From contig LWRO01000007.1 of NCBI GenBank assembly GCA_001657325.1, positions 26,171 to 90,170 on the forward strand: DNA of 64,000 nucleotides. Direction: 5' to 3'. A model generated the notes under the pieces. The model made no database searches and was not told the DNA's origin. It worked only from the letters and a program-made list of their open reading frames with translations. Both the position numbers and the translations under genes were made by a program. This DNA is from Geitlerinema sp. BBD 1991-9. GTDB taxonomy: Bacteria; Cyanobacteriota; Cyanobacteriia; Cyanobacteriales; Geitlerinemataceae. Shown piece after piece: positions 39,604 to 49,904 of the stretch. Within the stretch, counting starts at the first letter, position 1; every line of letters begins with the position of its first letter.

Positions 39604-42204
39604 TTACACATTAGCTGGAATGCCCAAAATATCCTCAATTTTCGGCATTTCCTCCAAAGGAATTACACGACCCTCATCCTCAAACCCTTCAATTTCATTG
39701 AAGTTGAGATAGCGGTACAACTCACCGGCAAACGGGTCGATTTTCTCCTTCACAATTTCCAGATATTCCTCAACTGTGGGAATGCGACCCAGCAGCGCAC
39801 AAACCGCCGCCAATTCCGCAGAACCCAGATACACTCGCGCACCTTTACCCATACGGTTGTTGAAGTTGCGCGTCGAAGTCGAGAACACCGTGGCGTTGTC
39901 TTCTACCCGCGCCTGGTTCCCCATGCACAGCGAACATCCCGGCATTTCCGTCCGCGCACCCGCCGCCGCAAACACGCCGTAAACCCCTTCCTCGCGCAAC
40001 TGCTTCTCGTCCATGCGCGTCGGCGGACAAATCCACAGACGACCTTTCACCGTTCCCGCACCTTCGAGAATCTTCGCAGCGGCACGATAGTGACCGATGT
40101 TCGTCATGCAAGAACCGATGAATACTTCATCGATTTGGTCTCCCGCACATTCGGACATCAATTTCACGTTGTCGGGGTCGTTGGGAGCGGCCACAATTGG
40201 CTCTTTAATCTCATTGAGATTGACCTCCAAAACATCTGCATATTCTGCATCGGAATCTGCAGACATCAGTTCGGGATTCTTCAGCCACTCTTCCATTTTG
40301 GCAACTCGACGCATCAACGTCCGTGCGTCTTGATAGCCCCGAGCAATCATGTTTTTCAACAAGACAACGTTGGAACGTAGATACTCGGAAACCGTTTCCG
40401 TTCCTAATTTAATCGTGCAACCGGAGCAAGACCGTTCCGCCGTCGCATCCGTCAATTCAAAGGCTTGCTCGACTTTCAAATCGGGCAGTCCTTCCATTTC
40501 CATAATCCGTCCGGCGAAGAGGTTTTTCTTGTTCTCTTTACCGACGGTGAGTTTGCCCTCTTGAATGGCAACCCAAGCAATGGCATTGACGATATCGCGC
40601 AGGGTCACGCCCGGTTGCAACTCACCCGTGAAATGCACCAACACCGACTCCGGCATATCCAAGGGCATCGCGCCCAAAGCCGCTGCAAACGCCACTAACC
40701 CGGAACCCGCCGGGAAGGAAATGCCCAGGGGGAAACGGGTGTGAGAGTCGCCGCCAGTCCCTACGGTGTCGGGAAGCAACATCCGGTTAAGCCAGGAGTG
40801 GATGATGCCGTCGCCGGGACGCAAGGCCACGCCGCCACGGGTGGAGAAAAAGTCGGGGAGTTCTTTGTGGGTTTTGATGTCCACTGGCTTGGGATAGGCG
40901 GCGGTGTGGCAGAAGGTTTGTAAGGTCAAGTCGGCGGAGAACCCGAGACAGGCCAGTTCTTTGAGTTCGTCGCGGGTCATGGGGCCGGTGGTGTCTTGGG
41001 AACCTACGGTGGTCATGGCTGGTTCGCAGGAGGTTCCGGGGCGCACGCCGGGGAGTCCGCAGGCTTTCCCCACCATTTTCTGTGCTAGAGTAAAGCCTTT
41101 TCCCGTATCTTCAGGCATTTCGGGACGGGCGAACAGAGTACTCGGTTCGAGTCCCAGGGCTTCGCGGGTTTTGTCGGTGAGGCTGCGTCCGATGAGCAGG
41201 GGAATGCGTCCGCCTGCGCGAACTTCGTCGAGGATGGTGTTGGGCTTGAGTTGGAAGGTGGAAATGACTTGGCCATCCTTGGTAATTTCGCCTTTATAGG
41301 GATGGATGGTAATGACATCTCCGGTTTCCATCTTCGTCACGTCGCATTCGATGGGGAACGCGCCGGAGTCTTCCCCAGTGTTGAAGAAGATGGGGGCGAT
41401 CGTTCCGCCGAGAATGTAGCCGCCAGAACGCTTGTTGGGAATGTGGGGAATATCGTGGCCGATGTGCCACAGAAGGGAGTTCATGGCGGATTTCCGAGAT
41501 GAACCCGTTCCGACGACATCGCCGACGTAGGCTACGGGATGACCGTTTTTCTTCAGTTCGGCAATGGTATCTAATCCTTCCGGCATTCTCGACTCCAGCA
41601 TCGCTAAGGCGTGGAGGGGAATGTCGGGGCGGGTGGTGGCGTGAGGTGCGGGGGATAAGTCGTCGGTGTTGGTTTCGCCGGGGACTTTGAAAACGGTGAC
41701 GGTGACGGCTTCGGGAACTTTGGGTTTGTCGAGGAACCAAGCGGCGTTCGCCCAAGCGTCGATGACTTGTTTGGCGTAGGGGTTGGTGTCGGATAACGCC
41801 AGTACGTCGTTGAACGCATCGAAGACGAGGAGGGTCGTACTGAGAGCTGTTGCAGCAGCAGCGGCGAGGGTTTCGTCGCGGGATTTGAGGAGTTCGACGA
41901 GAGACCCGACGTTGTAACCGCCGACCATTGTTCCGAGAAGGGAGATCGCGCCTTGATGGGAAATTCGAGGACATTCGATTTCGCCTTTGGCGATCGCCGT
42001 GAGGAATCCGGCTTTGACGTAGGCGGCTTCATCGACGCCGGGGGGAATTCGATCGCGCAAGAGGGTCATGAGAAACCCTTCTTCACCGGCTGGGGGATTT
42101 TTGAGGAGTTCGCACAGTTCGGAGGTTTGTTCGGCATTCAGGGGTAGCGGGGGAATGCCGAGTGCTTCTCGTTCGGCGGCGTGTTGGCGATATGCTTCTA
42201 GCAT
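39604..42204 (-). CDS. acnB: aconitate hydratase B / 2-methylisocitrate dehydratase
   Basis: 866 aa, full length for AcnB. The order is that of the B class: a HEAT-like N-terminal domain ([20 protein letters not shown]), then the swivel domain 4 ([20 protein letters not shown]) and the catalytic domains. Iron-sulphur ligands appear in CSGCTIKLG and in GCSLCMGN; other hallmarks are [19 protein letters not shown] and [20 protein letters not shown]. It interconverts citrate and isocitrate in the cytoplasm. AGGAGAGAA precedes the ATG. The 3' end is a recombination or duplication point: partial copies of it lie at 38.6 and 34.2 kb. Identification certain. Confidence 0.98.
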   Translation of the reverse strand: MLEAYRQHAAEREALGIPPLPLNAEQTSELCELLKNPPAGEEGFLMTLLRDRIPPGVDEAAYVKAGFLTAIAKGEIECPRISHQGAISLLGTMVGGYNVGSLVELLKSRDETLAAAAATALSTTLLVFDAFNDVLALSDTNPYAKQVIDAWANAAWFLDKPKVPEAVTVTVFKVPGETNTDDLSPAPHATTRPDIPLHALAMLESRMPEGLDTIAELKKNGHPVAYVGDVVGTGSSRKSAMNSLLWHIGHDIPHIPNKRSGGYILGGTIAPIFFNTGEDSGAFPIECDVTKMETGDVITIHPYKGEITKDGQVISTFQLKPNTILDEVRAGGRIPLLIGRSLTDKTREALGLEPSTLFARPEMPEDTGKGFTLAQKMVGKACGLPGVRPGTSCEPAMTTVGSQDTTGPMTRDELKELACLGFSADLTLQTFCHTAAYPKPVDIKTHKELPDFFSTRGGVALRPGDGIIHSWLNRMLLPDTVGTGGDSHTRFPLGISFPAGSGLVAFAAALGAMPLDMPESVLVHFTGELQPGVTLRDIVNAIAWVAIQEGKLTVGKENKKNLFAGRIMEMEGLPDLKVEQAFELTDATAERSCSGCTIKLGTETVSEYLRSNVVLLKNMIARGYQDARTLMRRVAKMEEWLKNPELMSADSDAEYADVLEVNLNEIKEPIVAAPNDPDNVKLMSECAGDQIDEVFIGSCMTNIGHYRAAAKILEGAGTVKGRLWICPPTRMDEKQLREEGVYGVFAAAGARTEMPGCSLCMGNQARVEDNATVFSTSTRNFNNRMGKGARVYLGSAELAAVCALLGRIPTVEEYLEIVKEKIDPFAGELYRYLNFNEIEGFEDEGRVIPLEEMPKIEDILGIPANV

Positions 42205-42502
42205 TGCGGTGTTCTCTCCTTGCTCTTCAAACGACAGTACCTTTTTCGATGAGTTTCGATAAGTCAGGTGCGATCGAATTTTAGGTAACGATTCTTAAAA
42301 TCCTACGGCGTGATGGGTGACGACCGCTAGGGGCGGGCGGTTCTGTATCCTTACGCTAACGAATCGATCGAGCGTTTTGGGGTTGGCGATGTCGAGATGT
42401 CTTGACTTTTAGGGTCAAACGCCGTATTGAGCGCGATCTCAGTTTGGTAAAGGCTCTGTTGGCGTGAGATGTGGCGAAACGATCGAGCGTTAGGCTATAG
42501 CT

Positions 42503-45346
42503 ATGCTTCAAATTCAATTGCAAGTTCGAGAAACAATCGATCGCCCGAGATCGATCGATCTCCCCGTCAATACAGCTTTGTTCGATCGTCATCCATGTAT
42601 TTCCCAATCTATTCGCGATTCACTCGATCGATTTCTCCTGACGTTGTGCGTCCTCGCCGTTCCTGCTGGGGTGGGCGTAGCACAGGCACAGATCGTACCC
42701 GATGCAACGTTGGGTGAAGAACGCTCGATCGTTTCTCCAACCAACACGGGCGTACAAATTGACGGCGGTGCGTTGCGCGGAGAAAACCTCTTTCACAGCT
42801 TCGAGGAATTTTCCGTTCCCACCAACAGCGAAGCCTTTTTTAACAATCACTCAGCCGTTCAAAACATCTTCAGTCGTGTTACCGGCGGTTCGATTTCCAA
42901 CATTGACGGGTTGCTGCGAGCCAACGGAACGGCAAATTTATTTCTCCTCAATCCCAACGGAATTATCTTCGGAGCGAACGCTCGCTTAGATCTTGGCGGT
43001 TCGTTTTTTGCGACGACTGCGGATAGTTTCTGGTTTGCAAACGGCTTGGCGTTTAATGCTGCCAATCCCGAAAACAGTCCGGCGTTACTGAGTGTCAACG
43101 TACCACTCGGAGTTCAGTTCGGCCGGAATCCAGGGAATATCTTAGTTCGGGGAGCGGGAATCGACTTTTCGGAATCGGACGAGCAACAATCCTCAGCAAC
43201 AAGCATCGATCGAGCCATTCAATTTCAAACTGACTTGCTCGAGAGTCCGACAGGATTGCGCGTCGAAATGGGTGAAACGTTGGCATTAGTGGGAGGGACT
43301 CTCGAATTAGAGGGCGGCCTGCTCAAAACACCCTCGGGACGGATCGAACTTGGAAGTGTGGGAACCAACGCTCGAGTCGCGATCGAGTCCCTGAACCGGG
43401 GATGGCAACTCGATTACACAGAAGTTACCAATCGTCGCAATATCGACTTCGATCGAGCTGCCATTGCCATCGCCAGTGGGGAAGGTAGAGGCGCAATTCG
43501 GATACGAGGCGGGAACGTCACCCTCAGCGGCAACGCTTCAATTGTTGCCAATCCTCTAAACCGTGGCAATGGCATGGGGATCGACCTGAACGTAGAGCAG
43601 TTGAACGTTCGCGAGGGGTCGAGAATCACTGTGAGTACTTGGGGAATGGGGGATGGCGGGAATTTAAACGTCACTGCTGTACGAGATATCGAACTGAGTG
43701 GTGAAGCGAGTCGGCTACAGGCGAACACGCTAGGAGCGGGTCACGCGGGAAATATTACGATCGAAACGACTCGCCTCAGTGTCCTTGAGGGAGCGCAGAT
43801 TGCAAGCCGTACCTCAAGTGCGGGGAATGGGGGAACCGTGACAGCGGAAGCACTCGATCGAGCTATCTTCGAGGGTAGGGCTTCTGACGGCGAACGTAGC
43901 GGTATCTTCAGCTCGGTTGACGTTTTTGCCACAGGGAATGCTGGTGATATAGTCGTGCGGGCGGGAACTGTCTGGGTTTCTGGTGGTGCTGTGCTGAGTT
44001 CGCGCACGTTTGGCCGGGGGAATGCCGGAACAGTAAGGGTCGAAGCTCGGGATGCTGCCCGGTTTGACGGTTCGGTTCCGAATAATTTCCCGAGCGGTGC
44101 GTTCACCAGTACCGAACTGTTCGCCGCAGGCCATGCAGGAAACGTAGAAGTTCGGGCGAGGACAGTATCTGTGACCAATGGCGCACAATTGGATTCGAGT
44201 ACTTTGGCGCAGGGCAATGCTGGAACGGTCATCGTAGAGGCGATCGAAGCCGTTTTCGAGGGAACCGATCCCAATGGCTTCGCAAGCGGCGCGTTCACCG
44301 TCGTCACGGAAGATAGCACGGGGGATGCTGGCAATATCCTAGTACGGGCGAATACGATCGATATTACTGACGGTGCGACTTTATCTTCAACGACCTTTGG
44401 CCGAGGGAATGCAGGGACAGTCACGGTGGAAGCCGATCTCGTGACGCTCGATCGAGGTCGCATTGGCAGTTTTGCCGACGAGTCTTCTCAAGGCAATGCA
44501 GGCGGTGTAGAAATTGCCGCCGATAGAATTTCCCTCATCCGTGGCTCGGAAATTGTCACCAGTACAGAAGTTGCGGTTGTCGAATCGACTGCGGGCGATG
44601 TCGTTTTGCAAGCCGAGTCGATTCAACTGGCCGATGGAGCCACGATCGCCGCGAATACTCAAAGTCGAGGCGGTAACGTTCGACTCGATTCACACGCAAC
44701 GATTCTACAGCGTGGCAGCAACCTTCAAACCAACGCTGAAGGTAATTTTCCGGGTGGTAACATCTCGATCGATACAGGCGTTCTCGCTGCCCTCGACAAT
44801 AGCGATCTCACCGCCAACGCCCGAAATGCAGCAGGCGGACGAGTGGTCATTAACGCGCAAGGCATTTTCGGAACTCAATTCCGCAACGCCCAAACCCCTG
44901 ACAGCGACATTACTGCCACCTCTGCCCTCGGCCCGTCATTTAGCGGAACCGTCGAACTCAACACTCCCGATATCGATACCGCGTCTGGACTTGTCGATCT
45001 GTCCGCCAATCCTGTCGATGTCGCGTCTATCTTGAATACCGATCCCTGTGCCGCAGGACGAGACAGTGAATTCTACATCACCGGACGTGGCGGCTTACCC
45101 CAAATTCCCGATGTCATCTTTCCTACCACTGCAACTTGGGTCGATTTACGAGATGTTGAAGATGTTGAGGAAATGGAAATGTCAGACGATCGCAACTCGG
45201 TCACTTTGCCTGTAATGTCCCCAGTTGTCGAAGCCCGAGATTGGTACGTCAACACCGAGGGGCAAGTGGTTCTCGTTGCCAATACGGCACCGGAAAATCT
45301 CGGCTTCCTTCAGGGGCAGCCTACATCCTGTTTGCCTCGCAATTGA
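42503..45346 (+). CDS. TpsA-type filamentous haemagglutinin-like exoprotein
   Basis: 947 aa. An unusually long N-terminal stretch (about 40 residues) precedes the hydrophobic signal core (FLLTLCVLAVPAGVGVAQAQ). Next comes the haemagglutination-activity (TPS) domain, about residues 65-190, with QIVPDATLGEE, GENLFHSFEEFSV, FFNNHSAVQNIFSRVTGGSI and ANLFLLNPNGIIFGANARLD. The rest is a beta-helix built from repeats of the NAGxVxVxA type (GNAGTVRVEARDAARFDG; GNAGTVTVEADLVTLDRG). The end (CAAGRDSEFYITGRGGLPQI, NTEGQVVLVAN) is the standard cyanobacterial end domain. Two-partner secretion needs a TpsB pore, which is not in the window. A dead relative lies at 29.5 kb. Confidence 0.93.
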   Translation: MLQIQLQVRETIDRPRSIDLPVNTALFDRHPCISQSIRDSLDRFLLTLCVLAVPAGVGVAQAQIVPDATLGEERSIVSPTNTGVQIDGGALRGENLFHSFEEFSVPTNSEAFFNNHSAVQNIFSRVTGGSISNIDGLLRANGTANLFLLNPNGIIFGANARLDLGGSFFATTADSFWFANGLAFNAANPENSPALLSVNVPLGVQFGRNPGNILVRGAGIDFSESDEQQSSATSIDRAIQFQTDLLESPTGLRVEMGETLALVGGTLELEGGLLKTPSGRIELGSVGTNARVAIESLNRGWQLDYTEVTNRRNIDFDRAAIAIASGEGRGAIRIRGGNVTLSGNASIVANPLNRGNGMGIDLNVEQLNVREGSRITVSTWGMGDGGNLNVTAVRDIELSGEASRLQANTLGAGHAGNITIETTRLSVLEGAQIASRTSSAGNGGTVTAEALDRAIFEGRASDGERSGIFSSVDVFATGNAGDIVVRAGTVWVSGGAVLSSRTFGRGNAGTVRVEARDAARFDGSVPNNFPSGAFTSTELFAAGHAGNVEVRARTVSVTNGAQLDSSTLAQGNAGTVIVEAIEAVFEGTDPNGFASGAFTVVTEDSTGDAGNILVRANTIDITDGATLSSTTFGRGNAGTVTVEADLVTLDRGRIGSFADESSQGNAGGVEIAADRISLIRGSEIVTSTEVAVVESTAGDVVLQAESIQLADGATIAANTQSRGGNVRLDSHATILQRGSNLQTNAEGNFPGGNISIDTGVLAALDNSDLTANARNAAGGRVVINAQGIFGTQFRNAQTPDSDITATSALGPSFSGTVELNTPDIDTASGLVDLSANPVDVASILNTDPCAAGRDSEFYITGRGGLPQIPDVIFPTTATWVDLRDVEDVEEMEMSDDRNSVTLPVMSPVVEARDWYVNTEGQVVLVANTAPENLGFLQGQPTSCLPRN

Positions 45347-45524
45347 ACCTTCTAAAACTGCTGTAAAACGAATTTAGAATTTCATATTTTTTTGAATCGG
45401 CGATGCTTAAAGCGTATTTTTTTAAGATTCTATTTGGAAGTCAATACAACTGAATATCGAGAATAATGGTATAATCACGACGATCGATCGAACGTTTCAA
45501 AATCTATTCAATTAATCGCCAGAA

Positions 45525-45881
45525 ATGCCCGAGCCGCTAGAAAACCAGGAACAGCAACTTACCGTTATCGAAGCCAATGCTCCCCGTATCGGTGCAACAG
45601 CTTATCGTGGCTATTCAGAAATGGGACAAAAGGGAACAGTTGTTATTCTTCGCCAGTTAGAAAACAACTCAACGGAATTAGAAGATTGGCAGTTACAATA
45701 TCGTTCGATGAACCGCCTCGATAGTATGATTTCCGACTGGAAAGAGGTCGGTTTACAAGATATGATTATTCGCTACAATCCCGAAGTTTCCGTGGTTTGT
45801 ACGTTTCTCTACCCCAACGGCGCTCATACGAGCTATCACTTTGCACCCGAACCCGAACCACCACAGTTAGCCAACAGTTAG
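45525..45881 (+). CDS. conserved-looking hypothetical protein
   Basis: 118 aa: MPEPLENQEQQLTVIEANAP, RIGATAYRGYSEMGQKGTVV, then a RQLENNSTELEDWQLQYRSM stretch, DMIIRYNPEVSVVCTFLYPN and a GAHTSYHFAPEPEPPQLAN end. No signal peptide or membrane segment; alpha/beta composition with a two-strand hydrophobic core near residues 80-105. It has its own upstream gap (45347-45524), AT-rich and with a long T-run just after the TpsA gene that could terminate it. The family is not one I can name. Convergent with lptC. Confidence 0.75.
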   Translation: MPEPLENQEQQLTVIEANAPRIGATAYRGYSEMGQKGTVVILRQLENNSTELEDWQLQYRSMNRLDSMISDWKEVGLQDMIIRYNPEVSVVCTFLYPNGAHTSYHFAPEPEPPQLANS

Positions 45882-45970
45882 CCAGTGGTGATGAGGAGAC
45901 CGGGAGATGAGGAGATGAGATAAAAAACCTCATCCCATCAGGCAGGTCATCCCATCATCTTTTCACTTCA
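45882..45970. terminator. possible bidirectional terminator between convergent genes
   Basis: GGAGATGAGGAGATGAGATA, a short A-run, then CCTCATCCCATC: the GATGAG/CTCATC arms can form a hairpin with a 9-base loop containing the A-run. A further TCATCCCATCATC follows 10 bp on. The gene pair is convergent, so termination in both directions is plausible. Compare the similar region at 27326-27390. Confidence 0.45.
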
Positions 45971-47152
45971 CTAGGGGAGATCGTTCGTCAAAATTTCTGT
46001 GACCACATCACCGCCACTGACGACAAATGTTTGTTCCTCAAGTTTGCCATCTGCACGAGGCCCCGTTAATCGGAAGGGGGGATCGACTTGACGGTAAATA
46101 ACATTTCCTTCAGCTTCAAATTGTTGAGACGGAACGAACCACGTCAGCTTATTTGCTGTTAATTGAGCTTCGTTATTTCGCCCGAGCGCCTCAATACCGT
46201 CAGTTAGATAAAACGTTTCTTCTGTAAAGTCCATCCAACCGCGATTTCCACTGAGGGTGACTTCGTTTTCCCGATGAACGACACGTAAAGGAACGTTTGA
46301 CGACATCATTTCGCCATCGAGATCCCAGTTCAACTCGTTACTGACCACATCGAGGGGTGGTTCGACAACAGCAATGCGGGCATTTTGTTGAAGCGTCGCA
46401 ATTTGCGTTTCCAAGTCTACGCGAATTTTCTCAGATGTCGCTCGATCGGTGAGGTTGTCGCCGTCGTAGCGTGCGACTTGTACCGGGCGATCTCCAATAA
46501 TGAGTTGTTCTGGAATTTGCCAGAGAAGATAGTCGGTACTCAGTTGTAAGGGGGGTTCCTTAAACTTAGCCACAGCCCCACCGAGGATTTCCATGTGTTG
46601 CGGTTCGCTCAGAAAGATCGCTTCGGCAGCCGTGATGTCAGCACTTTCGTTGGTGGCGCTGACGTTCCCTCGAACGCTCAACTGGTCTTCTTGGGGTATC
46701 CACGACATTTCATCCCCCCGCGCTACCGTTCCATCGCGCTTGTCTTCGATGACGACATTTTCCCGCAACAGAATTTGCTCGCCGTCTTGTTGAATTTCCC
46801 CACGTTTGGCTTCGACTTCGTAAACGACCTCACCGTTGCGGTAGAGTTGCCCACGCGGCTGTTCGAGACTTGCAAGTTGTCGATCTCCACTGTAGGTGAC
46901 GCGCTCGGCTTCGACCACCCACAACACGTTTCCGTCGTCGTCCACCTGTTCGAGAGTGACGTTTTCAAAGGTGAGGTTGGGATCGATTTGTTGTGAGGGA
47001 ACGTCACGGTCTCGAGGCGGTTCGTCGTCAGTACGGTTCGTACAGGCAGCCAGTGCGAACACCACTACTCCCGCTAACAAACCCACCCCAACGACTCGCC
47101 AACAGCGCGATCGAGGGGTTCGAGAATGCGGAGCGAGTAAACGGAGCGTCAT
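45971..47152 (-). CDS. lptC: LptC-like lipopolysaccharide export protein
   Basis: 393 aa, a lipoprotein with hydrophobic core VVGVGLLAGVVVFALAAC (lipobox LAAC) rather than the simple membrane anchor of E. coli LptC. The mature part repeats the LptA/LptC-type beta-jellyroll motif: LTFENVTLEQVDDDGNVLWV, EAERVTYSGDRQLASLEQPR, NEAQLTANKLTWFVPSQQFE, AEGNVIYRQVDPPFRLTGPR. Its length, about twice the E. coli protein, is normal for cyanobacteria, where the protein carries two jellyroll domains. It bridges LPS between the inner-membrane LptBFG complex and LptA. The start 24 bp downstream of the NYN gene stop suggests one transcript. Confidence 0.88.
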   Translation of the reverse strand: MTLRLLAPHSRTPRSRCWRVVGVGLLAGVVVFALAACTNRTDDEPPRDRDVPSQQIDPNLTFENVTLEQVDDDGNVLWVVEAERVTYSGDRQLASLEQPRGQLYRNGEVVYEVEAKRGEIQQDGEQILLRENVVIEDKRDGTVARGDEMSWIPQEDQLSVRGNVSATNESADITAAEAIFLSEPQHMEILGGAVAKFKEPPLQLSTDYLLWQIPEQLIIGDRPVQVARYDGDNLTDRATSEKIRVDLETQIATLQQNARIAVVEPPLDVVSNELNWDLDGEMMSSNVPLRVVHRENEVTLSGNRGWMDFTEETFYLTDGIEALGRNNEAQLTANKLTWFVPSQQFEAEGNVIYRQVDPPFRLTGPRADGKLEEQTFVVSGGDVVTEILTNDLP

Positions 47153-47176
47153 GTTGAGTTTTGGAAGGGGGAGATG

Positions 47177-47791
47177 TTAGTGAGCGGATTTTTCGTCCGT
47201 ATGTTGGTAAGTCACACTGGATAGGGGACGGTAGGTGTATGGATGGTGTCTTGGATTTTTTTGAATGTCTTCTTTAATCGTTTCGAGATCGATGTAGCGA
47301 TCGGCAACATTAATGAGACTGTCGCTGGTCATCGATCGAAGGCTGACCACTTCGACGCGCACCCCTCGGTAACTCACAGCATCCACAGCATAAGCGAGGT
47401 CTCCATCTCCACTGACGAGAACAGCCGTATCGTAAGCCCCGACCAGTGCCATCATATCCACGGCAATTTCAACGTCGAGGTTGGCTTTTTTAGACCCGTC
47501 AGGCAGTTGAACTAAATCTTTGGCGATGACGCGGTAGCCGTTGCGCCGCATCCATAACAGAAACCCCTGCTGTTTTTCGTTGGTTCGATCGACCCCAGTA
47601 TAGAAAAACGACCGCAACAGCCGAGATCCCGCTGTGAGCCGACACAGCAGCTTGGTGTAATCGATCTCCATACCCAGTTGCATGGCCGCGTAAAATAAGT
47701 TAGAACCGTCGATAAAAATTGCAACGCGACCTCGGTTCTCTAGGACTTGTTCTGGGGTGAAAATTGCATCTTGTTCGAAATCATTTAGCAT
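47177..47791 (-). CDS. LabA-like NYN-domain protein
   Basis: 204 aa. A NYN/PIN-like nuclease fold with the acidic active-site residues in place: VAIFIDGSNLFYAAMQLGME (first Asp), KANLDVEIAVDMMALVGAYD, VLVSGDGDLAYAVDAVSYRG (the SGDGD motif) and then VRVEVVSLRSMTSDSLINVA. Related to LabA, which affects circadian gene-expression amplitude in Synechococcus, and to the wider DUF88/NYN RNase-like group. It could be a metal-dependent RNase; activity is not proven. Upstream there is a 205 bp AT-rich gap after metG with a probable promoter. Strong family assignment. Confidence 0.9.
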   Translation of the reverse strand: MLNDFEQDAIFTPEQVLENRGRVAIFIDGSNLFYAAMQLGMEIDYTKLLCRLTAGSRLLRSFFYTGVDRTNEKQQGFLLWMRRNGYRVIAKDLVQLPDGSKKANLDVEIAVDMMALVGAYDTAVLVSGDGDLAYAVDAVSYRGVRVEVVSLRSMTSDSLINVADRYIDLETIKEDIQKNPRHHPYTYRPLSSVTYQHTDEKSAH

Positions 47792-47996
47792 GGTTTGTTA
47801 TCCTCAGTTTGTTATCCAAAAATAAAATCTACAAGTGAAAACACTTGTAATCGCAAAGCGATCGACCTCATGCAGGGTGTAACTTATATTATAATTCCCC
47901 TTTTATCAGATGGATGCTACCCTTTTTAAAACTCATCTGAAGCGTTGTTGAAACACAAAAGACCTTAAGGCTTTTTAAGTTCTGTAAACTAAGTTT

Positions 47997-49598
47997 TCAT
48001 TTTTCAGCAGGAACTTCGATCCGTAGAAATACAGGACTTGGTTGGTTTAAAACCTGGTTGGGACTCAGGGTTCCCCAACGGCTGTGAACCTCAAACGGTG
48101 AAGTTTCCAGCACAGAATCGATTCGATCGAAATCGGTGGAAAAACCGAGCTGCTGGTAAATTGACGTACTCAATCCCGGCACGACAGGTGACAGGAGATA
48201 CGCAGCCAGACGCACGGATTCTAACACTGCGAACAGCACTTCCTCGACGGCTGCCTGTTCGCCTTTTTTATACAGCGTCCAAGGCGCTCGATCGTCGAGA
48301 AATTTATTGCAGGCACGAACCAATCCGAGGATGCTTTCGCAAGCTCGATGCAATTCAAAGCTATCGTAAGCCGACGTGACCGTTTCCGTGAGGGAATCGC
48401 CGAGCGATCGAATGGAAGCATCCCGATCGAAGCAGTCGAGTGAAACCTCTGGCACGATCCCCCCGCAATACTTGTGTGCCATCTTGAGGGTTCGATTGAG
48501 AAGGTTTCCTAAATCGTTCGCCAGATCGGCGTTGACGATATTGATAAAGCGCGTTTCGTTGTAGTCGCCATCCCGTCCGAATTCAATTTCCTTCATGAAG
48601 TAATAGCGAACGGCATCGGCACCGAATCGATCGACTAATGCCACGGGATCGATCGTATTGCCCAAGGTTTTACTGATTTTATGTCCGTCTTTGGTTAAAA
48701 AGCCATGGCCGAACACCTGCTTGGGAAGAGGTAACCCAGCTGATAGAATCATCGCCGGCCAGTAAACGGCATGAAAACGCAGAATGTCTTTTCCAATCAA
48801 GTGTAAGTTAAACGGCCACCAACGGGAAATGGCGTTTCCTAACGTGGGTTCGTCATCGGAATCGAGCAATCCCGTTACGTATCCCAACAGTGCATCAAAC
48901 CAAACGTAGAGCGTGTGATTGGGATCGTTCGGAACGGGAAATCCCCAATCCATATCAACCCGAGAAATGGAGAAGTCTTGCAAGCCCTGTTTGACGAAAC
49001 TTAAAACTTCGTTGCGACGAGTTGCCGGGCGAATAAAGTCAGGGTTGTTCTCGTACAGCTCTTCGAGTTTATTTTGATACTTCGACAAACGGAAAAAATA
49101 GTTTTCTTCATCGCGCCATTCTGCTTCCTGGTTGGGGTGTAACGGGCAATGCCGGTTGTCGAGAAGCTCTCGCTCGTCTTTAAACTCTTCGCAACCGACG
49201 CAATAATACCCCTGTTGCTGTCCGATGTAGATATCATCATTTGCCCAAACCCGTTGGAAAAAATCGCGCACGACCGATTCGTGACGCTCGGCTGTGGTGC
49301 GGCTGAATCGATCGTAGTGAATGTTGAGTTTATGCCATAACGAATCAAAGGTGGCAACAATTTCATCACAGTATTCTTGAGGATCTCGCCCTTTGGATAG
49401 CGCAGTGCGCTGGATTTTTTGTCCGTGTTCGTCTGTACCCGTTACAAATAGCACTGATTTCCCCAGCAACCGCTGATATCGCGCAATTGCGTCAGCAGCA
49501 ATCGTCGTGTAGGCACTGCCAATGTGAGGCCGCGCGTTCGCATAGTAGAGCGGCGTTGTTAGGGCAAAGCTTTTGTCTTCGATAGGATGAGCAGTCAT
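47997..49598 (-). CDS. metG: methionyl-tRNA synthetase
   Basis: 533 aa, class I synthetase. HIGH-like motif at ANARPHIGSAYTTIAADAIA, KMSKS-like motif as KDGHKISKTLGN, and the zinc knuckle YCVGCEEFKDERELLDNRHC then PLHPNQE (Cys-x2-Cys and Cys-x2-His). The C-terminal anticodon-binding helices follow (CNKFLDDRAPWTLYKK). Length fits the short form without a C-terminal tRNA-binding domain. It charges initiator and elongator tRNA with methionine in the cytoplasm. The ATG at 49598 lies divergent from the acyltransferase gene. The intervening 300 bp hold both promoters. Confidence 0.97.
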   Translation of the reverse strand: MTAHPIEDKSFALTTPLYYANARPHIGSAYTTIAADAIARYQRLLGKSVLFVTGTDEHGQKIQRTALSKGRDPQEYCDEIVATFDSLWHKLNIHYDRFSRTTAERHESVVRDFFQRVWANDDIYIGQQQGYYCVGCEEFKDERELLDNRHCPLHPNQEAEWRDEENYFFRLSKYQNKLEELYENNPDFIRPATRRNEVLSFVKQGLQDFSISRVDMDWGFPVPNDPNHTLYVWFDALLGYVTGLLDSDDEPTLGNAISRWWPFNLHLIGKDILRFHAVYWPAMILSAGLPLPKQVFGHGFLTKDGHKISKTLGNTIDPVALVDRFGADAVRYYFMKEIEFGRDGDYNETRFINIVNADLANDLGNLLNRTLKMAHKYCGGIVPEVSLDCFDRDASIRSLGDSLTETVTSAYDSFELHRACESILGLVRACNKFLDDRAPWTLYKKGEQAAVEEVLFAVLESVRLAAYLLSPVVPGLSTSIYQQLGFSTDFDRIDSVLETSPFEVHSRWGTLSPNQVLNQPSPVFLRIEVPAEK

Positions 49599-49904
49599 AG
49601 ACCGGGGAGTTATAACCTCAAGCTTAGGTATTATTCATCATACCTTGGGAAGTTTACACTTCTTTATCCTTTACAAGCTACACTTCGACCGGAAAATGTG
49701 TTGTTGAAAATGCCCTCCACGACTGCCTATAGGCTCAAAGGGTTGTTGGATTTGGGTTTGACGACTGAAGCGACTTCAGCGATCGTTGAAGTTAACGAAA
49801 TCTTCCAAACTCGGTTTAAAAATAAGACTCGATCGAAGTGAAAGACTCTATTTTTGTTAAAATATGTTAAGATAATCCCAAAAATGAAGGTTTTTCCCCT
49901 TGAT
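49599..49904. promoter_or_regulatory. divergent region between metG and plsC-like gene
   Basis: About 300 bp. A 43-codon open frame (49710-49841, MPSTTAYRLKGLLDLGLTTE) is present but no supporting context was found. The stretch just before the acyltransferase gene is AT-rich (TTTTTGTTAAAATATGTTAA at 49852-49871 is a possible promoter). No terminator or riboswitch was recognised. Confidence 0.35.

Noticed and set aside
49710..49841. 43-codon frame (MPSTTAYRLKGLLDLGLTTE...) between metG and the acyltransferase gene
   Set aside because: No ribosome-binding site, no family and no neighbour that supports it; too short to call.
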